In this document: one piece after another, positions 6,567 through 15,665 of the stretch | Numbering within the stretch: the stretch's first letter is position 1 | Layout: each line of letters starts with the position of its first letter | Source of the DNA: Tharpella sp964457755 | GTDB lineage: Bacteria > Desulfobacterota > Anaeroferrophillalia > Anaeroferrophillales > Tharpellaceae | Direction: 5' to 3' | Assembly: GCA_964457755.1 (NCBI GenBank) | Contig: CAYWGC010000007.1 | Span: forward strand, 1-64,000 | Length of the DNA stretch: 64,000 nucleotides | Translations under genes and position numbers: made by a program | The notes under the pieces: model-generated | The model's database searches: none | What the model was told of the DNA's origin: nothing | Seen by the model: only the letters and a program-made list of their open reading frames with translations

Positions 6567-8196
6567 GGGCCCGCCCTGGAGAACTTTTGTTTAAAGCTTT
6601 GATGATTTCGTCCAGCAATGGGGCCAAACTCTTTTTTTGACGGGCTGAAAGGGCTATCGCTTGATAGCGCTTTTTGAGCCATTGGCCGATTTCAGCCGGC
6701 ACTAGATCAATCTTGTTGGCAACCACCAGGGTGGGTATCTGGGAGAGCCCAAGCTCTTCAAGAAGTTGGTTGACGGTCTCAACCTGTTCTTCGAGCTCGC
6801 TACTGTTGCTGTCTACGACATGGAGCAGTAGATCTGCTTCGGCCAGCTCCTCAAGGGTCGTGCGAAAGGCATCAAGCAGGTCTTTGGGCAGATTTTTGAT
6901 GAAGCCGACGGTGTCGGTGATGATGATCTCCTGCTCTCTGGGCAGACGTAAGCGTCTGGTGGTAGGATCCAGGGTCGCAAAGGGGAGATCTTCGGTAAAG
7001 ACCTGGCTCTGGGTCAGAGAGTTAAGCAGGGTCGATTTGCCAGCGTTGGTGTAGCCCACAATTGAGACCAGCGGGAGCTGGTTTTTTTTCCGTTTCGTTC
7101 TTGCAATGGTCCGGCTCTGGGCCATTTTTTTTAATCTTTTTTCAAGTTTTGAAATCCTCTCCCGAATGCGTCTCCGGTCAATTTCCAAAGTGGTTTCACC
7201 CGGCCCTCGGCTGCCGATGCCTCCGGTCAAGCGGGAGAGCGCCGTGGTTTTATCAGAAATTCGGGGCAGGCGATATTTTAATTGAGCCAGTTCGACTTTA
7301 AGTTTACCCTCCCGGCTTAAAGCCCGGCGGGCAAAGATGTCCAGGATCAACAGGGTGCGGTCGATCACTTTAAGTTCGGTTTGCCGGGAGAGATTATTAA
7401 CCTGGGTTGGACTCAAATCATGGTCGAAGATCAGGAGATCGACATCCTGTTCCATAGAGGCGATAATGATCTCTTTCAGCTTTCCCGAACCGACAGCCGT
7501 ATGGGGATTGAGTTTGCGTTGCTGGGTAAAGCTGTCGACAACCGTGATCTTGGCGGCCCGGGCCAGTTCTGTCATTTCAGTAACTGATTGATCCAGGGTT
7601 TTGGAGGCATTGGGCCCGACGCTGATGATGATCGCTTTTTGCCTCTCATCATCTTGGGTCTCATGGGAAAATTGAGTAACGGCCGAACTTTCTAAAGAAT
7701 GAAAGAGTTCTAAACAGTGTAATTCAAGCTGGTCAAGCGGGATTGGTGGCAGCGACTGGTAGTTGTTTTTCGCGCTTGAGGGCAGCAGGTGAGCGACCTC
7801 TATATTTTCCGGCAGGCCGGCACTGTCGAGTTTGATAACGGCCATCAGGTCAAGGCGGAGCATGGTCAGATCGGTAATGTCTTCCCGGTTCAAACCTTCG
7901 GGGCCGAAACTTGTATGAATGCAGCGCAGTCCCCGCAGGCGACCGTGACCCAGGCGATAGCGGTGCAGAGAAGGGATTTCGATCGATTGGCTGTCGCCGA
8001 TAAGGGCCATCTCTATATGGCCGCTGCGGTTGATAAGGAGGCCCAGCTGTCGACCCGTATCAGCGCTCAGCAGGGTCAGATGCCGAGCCAGTTCCGGGCT
8101 GATAACCTGTTCCGGCAGGCAGCGGCGGCGGTGGAGTTGAGATAACTGTTTACGCATGCGCGGCCTAAGCCCGCTGATATCGCCGTAAATTTCCAT
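6454..8196 (-). CDS. hflX: GTPase HflX, long form
   Basis: 580 residues, longer than the ~430 of typical HflX because of an N-terminal extension of about 180 residues. HflX is a ribosome-associated GTPase that splits or rescues stalled ribosomes. The HflX domain contains the glycine-rich GGIGSRGPGETTLE. The G domain shows G1 GYTNAGKST, a G2-region LDPTTRRL, G3 DTVGFI and G4 NKID. The final ~35 residues are rich in Pro, Ser and Gln and are encoded across the 3' end of the convergent flavoprotein gene, so this tail may be a read-through addition rather than a folded part. Confidence 0.95.
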   Translation of the reverse strand: MEIYGDISGLRPRMRKQLSQLHRRRCLPEQVISPELARHLTLLSADTGRQLGLLINRSGHIEMALIGDSQSIEIPSLHRYRLGHGRLRGLRCIHTSFGPEGLNREDITDLTMLRLDLMAVIKLDSAGLPENIEVAHLLPSSAKNNYQSLPPIPLDQLELHCLELFHSLESSAVTQFSHETQDDERQKAIIISVGPNASKTLDQSVTEMTELARAAKITVVDSFTQQRKLNPHTAVGSGKLKEIIIASMEQDVDLLIFDHDLSPTQVNNLSRQTELKVIDRTLLILDIFARRALSREGKLKVELAQLKYRLPRISDKTTALSRLTGGIGSRGPGETTLEIDRRRIRERISKLEKRLKKMAQSRTIARTKRKKNQLPLVSIVGYTNAGKSTLLNSLTQSQVFTEDLPFATLDPTTRRLRLPREQEIIITDTVGFIKNLPKDLLDAFRTTLEELAEADLLLHVVDSNSSELEEQVETVNQLLEELGLSQIPTLVVANKIDLVPAEIGQWLKKRYQAIALSARQKKSLAPLLDEIIKALNKSSPGRALSLHRLVTNPLSQEPAQDRCGSHAEDLQKSFSPAPPK

Positions 8197-8280
8197 ATTT
8201 TTTTTACAGTTATAAAGTTCAGAGTTGAATTGAAGAACCTGGGTGGTTCCGGTTCAGCCGGATCAGGCAATAGGGGAATA

Positions 8281-9093
8281 ATGATGAAAAGTCAACTTAA
8301 GTCGGCACCCGAGAGAGTTCAGGAAGAATTTGGCCAGCTCTGGCAGGTGGTTTGCAAATTACGTTCACAAGAGGGTTGTCCCTGGGATCGGGAGCAGGAC
8401 TTTTCTTCGATGAAAAACCAATTTTTAGAAGAGGTCTATGAATTTGTTGATGCACTTGAAGAGGATGCGAGTCCGGCTATGGCCGAGGAGTTAGGCGATC
8501 TCTTTTTTCATCTTCTTTTTTTCAGTTGTCTGGCTGAAGATGGGGCACGTTTTTCTTTAGAACAGGTCTTAGAGCAGATCAAAGCCAAACTTATCCGCCG
8601 TCATCCTCATGTTTTTGCCCAACCGGAAGAGCAGATTACAAGTCTTCAGGTTAAGGCTAATTGGGAAAAGATTAAACGCGATGTCGAAGGCAAAGAATAC
8701 GCCTCCTTGCTTGATAGCGTACCCGTTTCTATGCCGCCTCTTTTAAAGGCTTTAGCTTTTGGTAAAAAGGCGGCAAAAGTTGGTTTTGACTGGCCTTCTC
8801 CGGCTGCGGTTATGCCGAAGATGAGGGAAGAGTTAGATGAGGTGGAAGAGGTTCTTGAAGATGGGGGTGAGCGTCTCGAAGAGGAACTTGGCGATCTTCT
8901 TTTTGTGGCCGTAAATTTGGTTCGTGTGAGTGGTTTTGAACCAGGCCGGGTGCTGCATCGGGCCAATGAAAAATTTGAGCGCCGCTTTCGTTTTATGGAG
9001 AAGGCCGCTCTTGCCGACGGTTCTGATATTGCGAAACTAAGCCTCGAAGAGCAGGAGGTTTTGTGGCAGAAGGCCAAAGCGCAGTTGGGATAA
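8281..9093 (+). CDS. mazG: Nucleoside triphosphate pyrophosphohydrolase MazG
   Basis: About 270 residues, the two-domain MazG form that hydrolyses (d)NTPs to NMP and pyrophosphate. Each half has the metal-binding EExxE...ExxD pattern: LEEVYEFVDAL with AEELGDLFFHLL, and REELDEVEEV with EEELGDLLFVAV. I place the start at the ATG at 8281, preceded by AGGGGAA; the frame is open up to 8230, but those residues are glycine/serine-rich and have no good ribosome binding site. It is divergent from hflX and its stop is 6 bp from the convergent ydbL-like gene. Confidence 0.95.
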   Translation: MMKSQLKSAPERVQEEFGQLWQVVCKLRSQEGCPWDREQDFSSMKNQFLEEVYEFVDALEEDASPAMAEELGDLFFHLLFFSCLAEDGARFSLEQVLEQIKAKLIRRHPHVFAQPEEQITSLQVKANWEKIKRDVEGKEYASLLDSVPVSMPPLLKALAFGKKAAKVGFDWPSPAAVMPKMREELDEVEEVLEDGGERLEEELGDLLFVAVNLVRVSGFEPGRVLHRANEKFERRFRFMEKAALADGSDIAKLSLEEQEVLWQKAKAQLG

Positions 9094-9099
9094 TTTTCG

Positions 9100-9480
9100 C
9101 TATTTTTTGTACCATTCGCCCTGGCTATTCTGAAGCCAGGTTCCGGCCGGGGCTTTTTCGGTGATCCGGGCGGCCCGTCGGCGACCGACGTTTTCAGCGG
9201 TGCTGTTTTGTCGTTGGGCAATTTTTTTATAAATGGTTTGCCGATCCTGATTTTCTGCTTCAATGAGTTCTTTGTGGGCTTTTTGGGGATTTCTATATTC
9301 AAGGTAGCCAAGGTTGTTTTCGCCGATTACTTCCTTAGTTTTTAAAGATATTATTTGGGGTAGACGGGCTTTCATCCTCTTTTTGAGTGGACCTGCCAGG
9401 CTACCGCTCGCAAAAATCAGGGTCATCAGGGAAATTATGATCAGGGCTGGGATAATGTTTTTAAATTGTTTGATTTTCAT
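9100..9480 (-). CDS. ydbL: YdbL-like periplasmic protein (DUF1318)
   Basis: About 126 residues with an N-terminal signal peptide (hydrophobic stretch, SGSLAGPL cleavage region). The mature part matches the DUF1318/YdbL pattern: KARLPQIISLK, GYLEYR, ENQDRQTIYKKIA and a C-terminal WLQNSQGEWYKK. The chosen ATG at 9480 has AGAGAGG upstream; the frame extends to 9576, but that would overlap the ynbE-like gene with implausible sequence. It is the last gene of a ydbH-ynbE-ydbL set. In E. coli YdbL works with YdbH and YnbE, possibly modulating them. Confidence 0.85.
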   Translation of the reverse strand: MKIKQFKNIIPALIIISLMTLIFASGSLAGPLKKRMKARLPQIISLKTKEVIGENNLGYLEYRNPQKAHKELIEAENQDRQTIYKKIAQRQNSTAENVGRRRAARITEKAPAGTWLQNSQGEWYKK

Positions 9481-9517
9481 GGTCTTGGCCTCTCTTGTTG
9501 TCATTTGTCTGTCGAAG

Positions 9518-9739
9518 TTATTTGGTTGTATCGGGGGTTGACTGAACTTTGCTGTTGGTGCCGGCCGCCTCATCAAGATCGCCGAAAAAGTCTTCGAGGG
9601 CGCGATCTACCTTAATGTTGACATCAATCGTGATGTGAATCGGTTTAACCTCAAGCGGAGCCACCTGAACTTCGTGTTTGGTGTTGCAGGATAAGGTCAG
9701 CATAAATGTCATCAGGATCAGCAAAAATAGTCTGGGCAC
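9518..9739 (-). CDS. ynbE: YnbE-like outer-membrane lipoprotein
   Basis: 73 residues. The signal peptide ends in a lipobox (LTLSC, Cys at ~18). The short mature part has the repeating basic and hydrophobic beta pattern PIHITIDVNIKVD, close to the YnbE signature. In E. coli, YnbE forms multimeric beta-strands at the outer membrane that cap the YdbH bridge. It lies between the ydbH and ydbL homologues with short gaps, which supports the assignment for such a small protein. The C-terminal Thr/Ser/Asp tail is not conserved as far as I know. Confidence 0.82.
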   Translation of the reverse strand: MPRLFLLILMTFMLTLSCNTKHEVQVAPLEVKPIHITIDVNIKVDRALEDFFGDLDEAAGTNSKVQSTPDTTK

Positions 9740-9769
9740 GAGATATCTCCTTGCAATGCAGGCGGATCA

Positions 9770-12430
9770 TTACTCAAGCATAGTTGATAGATCTTTATAC
9801 TGTAAAAGATGGTTTAAAGGAAGTCGTAAATTGATATCCAGATTGATGCCTTGAAAGTTCGATCCGGGATGGTTGGCTGTGACCCGGGCAAAACTGCCAA
9901 GCTCTTTTTTATAGACAAAAGGTAGCGGCAGGCGGGGTTTGCCATCAAATTGCAAATTTAAGATGAGCTCATCAGCTTCAGAATTAAGTTTCATTTTAGT
10001 CCACTGGTACTGATAATCTTTAAGGGCCTCACGGGCGAGGTCGAGTTGCGCAAATTGCGGATTGGAGGTTGGTAGACCGGTTATTAGGGAGTTGTCGTCA
10101 GTGATCTTTATAGTGCCCCCCTGGCCTGGGGTTGAGTAGAGAAAACCATCGTCAAAGGTGATTTTCCCGTTTTCCCAGGCGATTGGAATACGGCCATTGA
10201 CAGAACCCTGGCCTTGAGCCTCAATCTCACCGAGTTGTTCGAGGAGTTCCGTTAGTTGCAGGCGATCGCAGTAGAGGGTCGATTGGTAGTGGTCGACAGC
10301 TGGGGAAATGCGTAGTGCTTGAGTTTCAATGTTGCCTCCGCACCATGCGAGACGACCCTTTTCTAAAAGTAGAGTTTTTTCCGATTCAATCTGGAAGGCT
10401 AAGTTGCCGCCCTTAAAGATGATATTGCCCGCCGTAAGCTGGTCGAAAACCAAGGTTTGGTTGGGAGCGCTGCGGAGAGATGGCAGTTCGGGAAAATGCA
10501 AGCGGCAGAGGATACCGGTACACCCAAGGTTTTTTTCAGGGTTGCGAAAAAGTGCATCTTCGGCGTTCACTGTAGCGTTACCGCTAAATCCTCGGGCATC
10601 AAAAGAGAGCGTACCGTTGGCGCTAAATGTTCCATCAAGCAGATTGCCGTTGGCGGTTTTGCTGAAATCTCCTAGATTAATGGGTTTTTTGGGCTTAAAA
10701 GGGGGTATTTTAAAGCTTCCTGTAGCTTTAAGGGTTCCATTTCGATCAAGTTCACACTCTCCTTTTGTCATTATTTCCAGTCCGTCAAACAGGCTGCTCT
10801 CATAACGGCCTTTGAGGAGAATATTTTTTTCCTGTTGTTGTAACGATGCGGAAAATTGACCGAATTCAAAATCCTTGAAAAAAATCTTCCGGCAGCCGAG
10901 TTTTCCTTTTTGCCTTAAAGTATTCCCGATTACGGGCCAGTTCAAGGGTAGGGTTCCGCTTATGCCTTTTATTTGAAGAGCATAATCAGAAGCTTGCAAA
11001 GTGCCATCTGTAAATTGCAACAGGGCCCTTATTTGCGGGGTGGCGGAGTCAAGGTTAATATTGGTTTCAGCTTTAATAGTCGGGCAGTTAAAGTACTTGT
11101 TGGTGTCCTTTATGGCCGTTTTATTTAGAGTTAGAAGGCACTTAATTTCTCCTTTTTCTCTAAATCCAGAAGCCTTAATAGAGATTGCCGGAGAGTTTCC
11201 GCTAATCGTTAAATCCCCTTGTTCTATTTTCCAGGAGGCGTTATCTGCCGGGCTCTCAAGGTTGGCCTGCCAGATTCCCCGCTGATTAACTGCGGCCGAA
11301 AACAGCCAATTTTTGCGCAGTGGTTTAGTCCATCTGAAAGTTTCAAAGTGGCCGCTGAGGAGGGTTGTGCAGTTGCCTTTCAGTTTAATGTTTTCTGAAG
11401 CCGTTTCTGCGGAGATGTTAATGTCGGAGATTGCCGGTCTGAATGGAGGGCCAAAAAAGATCTGATTGATGGTTAACTGCCAAGCTGCGCTCGGGTCTTT
11501 TTTTTGTAAATTGAGAACCAGAGCATCATTTTCTGGTTTTAGTTCTGGCCCTGAATTTAGGCTTTGAGTGGTACTTATGCGAAAATTGTTGTAAGCCATG
11601 AGTCCGTTGTGCCAGACAAGTTTAGCTTTAAGACTTTCAAGGGTTAGGGGTGCGAGACTGATGTCGGCATCGGCGTTAAGGGCTAATTGGCCTTTTAGCT
11701 TTAGAGTTGGAAATATTTGTAGAATGTCGGCAAAATTGAGCAAGTCAACGGCATCAGCCTTAAGTTTTAAATGAAGCTTCGCTTCTTCATCAAGGGTTGT
11801 TTTGATTTTGAGAGTGATTGGTGTACCCCGGGGGAGGATTTGCAGAGTGCCTTGCAGGCTCGGGGATCCAGGTTTTAAGGCGATGGATTTTTTTAGTTGC
11901 AGAGAGAAGGGGATTCTATAATCTTTGCCGTTCATTTCATAATTGATGACTGATCTCTCTATTTTAAGCTCTGTAAAAGGGGGGATCGGCAGTCTGGACT
12001 TTATAGTAGAATGTTCAGGAGCCCTGTTGTCGTCTGTTTTGTTTTGAGAGCTTTTGGTAATAAGTTCTTCCAGTCCAGGGATGGTTATAGTTCCTTTACT
12101 GAAGATCGTTTTTATGCTAACCCCGCTGATAATAACCTTTGCTAGTTCTCCTCTTAGTATGGTTGATGGGTTGTAGAGTAAGGTTATTTGTTCAACCGTT
12201 ACGCCCGGGTCGGTTTTCGACCCCAAACTTAAAGGGCCGGCATTGGTTTTTGTAAAGCCTAAATGGTTGATGCGGCATTTAAGTGAGGGGAGGCCGGCCT
12301 GGCTGGCAAGGCGTGGCAGAATCCGGGTCTCTATGAGGTCCGGGAGTAGCAACAGGGCGACGCAGCTCAAGGTTATTCCGCAGAGCAGAACAATAATGGT
12401 GATAAGGATTGTTTGGCGTCGTCGTGTCAT
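9770..12430 (-). CDS. ydbH: YdbH-like AsmA-family intermembrane lipid transport protein
   Basis: 886 residues, with one N-terminal membrane helix (residues ~8-30) and a long beta-rich body. This is the architecture of the AsmA-like bridge proteins (TamB, YhdP, YdbH) that carry phospholipid from inner to outer membrane. The C-terminal region has the YdbH-type signature around GRIPIAWENGKITFDDG and STPGQGG. ynbE-like and ydbL-like genes follow directly, reproducing the enterobacterial operon, which is stronger evidence than sequence alone. The divergent thioredoxin gene begins 30 bp away, so the promoters must overlap. Confidence 0.85.
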   Translation of the reverse strand: MTRRRQTILITIIVLLCGITLSCVALLLLPDLIETRILPRLASQAGLPSLKCRINHLGFTKTNAGPLSLGSKTDPGVTVEQITLLYNPSTILRGELAKVIISGVSIKTIFSKGTITIPGLEELITKSSQNKTDDNRAPEHSTIKSRLPIPPFTELKIERSVINYEMNGKDYRIPFSLQLKKSIALKPGSPSLQGTLQILPRGTPITLKIKTTLDEEAKLHLKLKADAVDLLNFADILQIFPTLKLKGQLALNADADISLAPLTLESLKAKLVWHNGLMAYNNFRISTTQSLNSGPELKPENDALVLNLQKKDPSAAWQLTINQIFFGPPFRPAISDINISAETASENIKLKGNCTTLLSGHFETFRWTKPLRKNWLFSAAVNQRGIWQANLESPADNASWKIEQGDLTISGNSPAISIKASGFREKGEIKCLLTLNKTAIKDTNKYFNCPTIKAETNINLDSATPQIRALLQFTDGTLQASDYALQIKGISGTLPLNWPVIGNTLRQKGKLGCRKIFFKDFEFGQFSASLQQQEKNILLKGRYESSLFDGLEIMTKGECELDRNGTLKATGSFKIPPFKPKKPINLGDFSKTANGNLLDGTFSANGTLSFDARGFSGNATVNAEDALFRNPEKNLGCTGILCRLHFPELPSLRSAPNQTLVFDQLTAGNIIFKGGNLAFQIESEKTLLLEKGRLAWCGGNIETQALRISPAVDHYQSTLYCDRLQLTELLEQLGEIEAQGQGSVNGRIPIAWENGKITFDDGFLYSTPGQGGTIKITDDNSLITGLPTSNPQFAQLDLAREALKDYQYQWTKMKLNSEADELILNLQFDGKPRLPLPFVYKKELGSFARVTANHPGSNFQGINLDINLRLPLNHLLQYKDLSTMLE

Positions 12431-12460
12431 GGTCGCTGGAAAACTTTAAGGAGAAGATAA

Positions 12461-12901
12461 ATGTCAGGAAATATCCAGTTGGTCTGTTCCCATTGTCAGG
12501 AATTGAACCGGGTTCCAGAGACAAGGGTTACAGAGGGGCCCCGTTGCGGGAAATGTCAAACTCCACTTTTAACTGGTCAGGTGGTTGATCTGACGGAGGC
12601 AACCTTTGATAACTTTATTAAAAAAAATGAGCTTCCGGTGGTGGTTAATTTCTGGGCTTCATGGTGTGGCCATTGCCGTAATTTTAGGCCGATTTTTGCA
12701 GAAGCGGCCACTTTTTTGCAGTATCGGGCGCGTTTAGTTCAGGTAGAGAGTGAGGAGGAGCTTAATCTGATTCGGCGTTTTGCGATTAAAGGGATGCCTA
12801 CCCATATCCTCTTCCAGGGCAGCCACGAAGTTGCCCGGCAATCTGGCACCATGCCTCTGGCCGCTTTTATGCAGTGGTTACGGCAAAACAATCTTAAATA
12901 G
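12461..12901 (+). CDS. trxC: Thioredoxin 2 (TrxC-type) with N-terminal zinc ribbon
   Basis: 146 residues. Residues 9-32 hold two CxxC pairs (CSHC and CGKC), the zinc ribbon of TrxC. The thioredoxin fold follows with active site WCGHC at about residues 68-72 instead of the usual WCGPC; a His at this position is typical of DsbA-like or PDI-like redox centres and would raise the redox potential. The cis-Pro loop reads GMPTH. The protein has no signal peptide, so it is cytosolic. It is divergent from ydbH, and its stop is 3 bp from the end of the convergent sensor kinase gene. Confidence 0.92.
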   Translation: MSGNIQLVCSHCQELNRVPETRVTEGPRCGKCQTPLLTGQVVDLTEATFDNFIKKNELPVVVNFWASWCGHCRNFRPIFAEAATFLQYRARLVQVESEEELNLIRRFAIKGMPTHILFQGSHEVARQSGTMPLAAFMQWLRQNNLK

Positions 12902-12904
12902 TTG

Positions 12905-15472
12905 TCAATCTTTGAGGAGTTTTTTTACAGCCTCACCGAGTTGATTGATGGTGTAGGGTTTTTTGATAAAGGTTGAAGGGCCTATGCCCAGGGCTTTCTG
13001 GACTTCTTCGTTCTCCGAAAAGCCACTGGCAATAACCGCCTTTAAACCCGGTTGGATCTCGGTCATCCGGGCATAGGTGTGGCGTCCGTTAATACCGGGA
13101 TCCATAATCATGTCAAGGAGAACCAGATCTGTCGGGCTTTTTGAGAGAATCTCAATGCCTTCCTCTCCGGAGCTCGCGGTTTGGGTTTGGTAGCCCAGTA
13201 AGCTTAAAAGCTGCTTCGCAATTTCTCGTTGGATCTTTTCATCATCAATAACCAGAATTTTTTCCTGCTTTCCCTGAAGCTTTTTAATGGCAGCTTCAGT
13301 ATGATCGCGGTTTTGGATCTCACCTTTGCGTTTTTTTCTGGTGGCGGGTAGGTAGATAGTAAAGGTTGTTCCCTGCTCGTCGCTGTCGACAATAATATCA
13401 CCCTTGTGGTCGTTAATGGTGTTCCAGACTACGGTCAAACCCAGGCCTGTACCGCTGCGACCCATAATTTTTTTACTGTAGAAAGGTTCAAATATATGCG
13501 CTTTATCTTCTGGTGAAATGCCGGAACCGGTGTCGTGGATGATGATCTTAATATATTCTCCTGGGCCGAGAAGATTTTTTTCAGTGAGGGACTCTTCGAC
13601 ATAATGGTTGATGGTACTGATGGTTATGGTGCCGTGCTCTTTAATCGCCTCAAAAGCGTTGATTAAAAGGTTTAAAAGGGATTTGCGAAGGTGTACCGGT
13701 GAGCTCTCTATAGCGAGAAGATCAGGATCCAGAGAGGCTATGAGCGTAATCTGAACGGAGCGTTTTTTGAGAACTTCACACTCTGGTGAAGCAAGTAAAC
13801 TTTCGATAAAATGATTGACGTCCAGCACCTCTTTGGCGGCCGCAATGCCACGGGTTACAGTCAGCATATCAGAGACCACTTCAGCGGCCCTTTTACCGGA
13901 ACCCAAGATCGCTTCCAGCGGTCTGCGCAGGTCGCTCTCAGGCGGGAGTTTCATTAAAATAAGTTCCGGGTAGCTGATAATGCCGGAGAGGATGTTGTTC
14001 AGGTCATGGGCGACCCCGCCTGCCATCAGGCCAACTGCCTCCATTTTCATGGAGCGATTGAGTTTTACCTCCATCTCCTGCTGTTGGCTGATGTCCTGGA
14101 AAAAAGCAAAATGGTAGGCTTTGTTGTCATATTCAAAATAGTTGAGATAGACCTCAACCGGCAACAACCTGCTGTCCTTGCAGCGGTAAGCAGTGGTCAG
14201 GGTGAAGGATGATGATGACTGCATTTTTTTCAAGGTCTTCTGCCATACTTTCTGTGAACAACTTTCATCAAGGTCTTTTGTTGAGAGTTGCAGGAGTTCT
14301 TTGATGGAGTAGCCGAGTAGGTTGGCGGCGGCCTGGTTAGCATGAATAATGCGGGTTTTCTCCGGTCTAGGATCGTTTTGAGCCCAGACAATGGGAAAGG
14401 TGCAGTTGTCGACGGCGTGCTGGGTAAAGAGCAATTTTTGTTCAGTCTCTTTCAGTTTTTCCGACTGCCTCGTGATCTCCAGGTTCTGACGTTCAAGTTT
14501 TTTGTTGTATTTGGCGAGGGTGTGGTTACGGTAGAGAAGGATGGCGATGCCGGCAAAAACCAATAATAAAATTTGGATCAGCGGGCCGTAGCTAATTTTT
14601 TGGTCATAGTTAACTGCAATCCAGTCGTTGAGTATCTTTTGATGGGTAACGGGTTCGATAGAGGCGATCGCTTTATCAAAAATGTTGACCAGTGAGGGTT
14701 CATCGTTGCGGGCGGCGATGCCCAGTTCCAAGCGTTCGTCAAATTTACCCGCGACCTTGAGTTCGCCGACAAACTCTTTCTGGATTGTGTAACCGACGCT
14801 TGCCAGGGTTCCGATAAAACCGAAAATCTTACCTTCAACCACAAGTTTGAGACCGGCGGAAACCGAGGTGACATCGACAATTTGCATCTGGGGGAAGCGT
14901 TTACGCAAGGTTTCGTTAAAGGCATAACCTTTGACTATGCCGATTTTCTGGTCGGTGATCAGCGCAATATTATCGATAAAAGGGGTCTCATTTTTAGCCG
15001 CCATAACCAGTGGAATACTTAGATATGGTTTTGTGAAATTCATGTAGGTGCGACGTTCCGATGTCGGCATCGCCAGGGAGTAGATGTCGCATTTGCGGGC
15101 TTTGGCGAACTCAATCGATTCACTCCAGTCGCGGGTTGGTATCATGACGATAGGGCAGTCGATGAAGTTTTTTAGGATCTTTATATAGTCTGCCGTCATG
15201 CCGATATGCTGCCCGTTCTCGATTTTTTCCAGCGGCATCCAGTTGGGATCGACGCACATAGTGATCTTTTGTTTCTTTTCGAGGTAAGTTTTTTCTGCGG
15301 CAGTAAGCTCAATCTCGTTTGATGTTTGTGTTGTTTTTTCTGCATTGTGGAGGTTGGTTGAACCGGTTTTTTCCGATTGATAGGTATGAGCAAGGGTCGG
15401 CGGGGCTGCATACGCATGGTTTGCAAAGAGAGCCAACGAGAAAAAGAGCATAAATATAGAAAGTCGCTTCAC
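12905..15472 (-). CDS. Hybrid sensor histidine kinase with periplasmic binding domain
   Basis: 855 residues. In order: signal peptide (1-22), a family 3 solute-binding sensor domain as in BvgS (about 50-290), one membrane helix (about 293-315), a short coiled coil, a PAS domain (about 350-470), a HisKA domain with GGVAHDLNN (phosphoacceptor His), an ATPase domain (N box LLINAFEA, G1 DTGSGIS, G2 GTGLGL) and a C-terminal receiver with the phospho-Asp in LVLLDMIMD and the conserved Lys in FIKKPY. It senses a periplasmic small ligand, perhaps an amino acid. No separate response regulator is adjacent; the output partner is unknown. Confidence 0.93.
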   Translation of the reverse strand: MKRLSIFMLFFSLALFANHAYAAPPTLAHTYQSEKTGSTNLHNAEKTTQTSNEIELTAAEKTYLEKKQKITMCVDPNWMPLEKIENGQHIGMTADYIKILKNFIDCPIVMIPTRDWSESIEFAKARKCDIYSLAMPTSERRTYMNFTKPYLSIPLVMAAKNETPFIDNIALITDQKIGIVKGYAFNETLRKRFPQMQIVDVTSVSAGLKLVVEGKIFGFIGTLASVGYTIQKEFVGELKVAGKFDERLELGIAARNDEPSLVNIFDKAIASIEPVTHQKILNDWIAVNYDQKISYGPLIQILLLVFAGIAILLYRNHTLAKYNKKLERQNLEITRQSEKLKETEQKLLFTQHAVDNCTFPIVWAQNDPRPEKTRIIHANQAAANLLGYSIKELLQLSTKDLDESCSQKVWQKTLKKMQSSSSFTLTTAYRCKDSRLLPVEVYLNYFEYDNKAYHFAFFQDISQQQEMEVKLNRSMKMEAVGLMAGGVAHDLNNILSGIISYPELILMKLPPESDLRRPLEAILGSGKRAAEVVSDMLTVTRGIAAAKEVLDVNHFIESLLASPECEVLKKRSVQITLIASLDPDLLAIESSPVHLRKSLLNLLINAFEAIKEHGTITISTINHYVEESLTEKNLLGPGEYIKIIIHDTGSGISPEDKAHIFEPFYSKKIMGRSGTGLGLTVVWNTINDHKGDIIVDSDEQGTTFTIYLPATRKKRKGEIQNRDHTEAAIKKLQGKQEKILVIDDEKIQREIAKQLLSLLGYQTQTASSGEEGIEILSKSPTDLVLLDMIMDPGINGRHTYARMTEIQPGLKAVIASGFSENEEVQKALGIGPSTFIKKPYTINQLGEAVKKLLKD

Positions 15473-15665
15473 AGGTTTCTCCGAGAGATTAGATGGTTGA
15501 CATCTTCTTTTTTAGCCTATACCTAATTGAGTAATCAAGTTTAAAATTGATAATCCCGAACCTTGGTGCAAGAAATCTCAAAAAAATGAACTTCTAAGTG
15601 CAGCAGACAAAGCTATTAACTGTAGTTATGTGATGGGTACTATAAAAATTTATTGAGGGAGAAGA

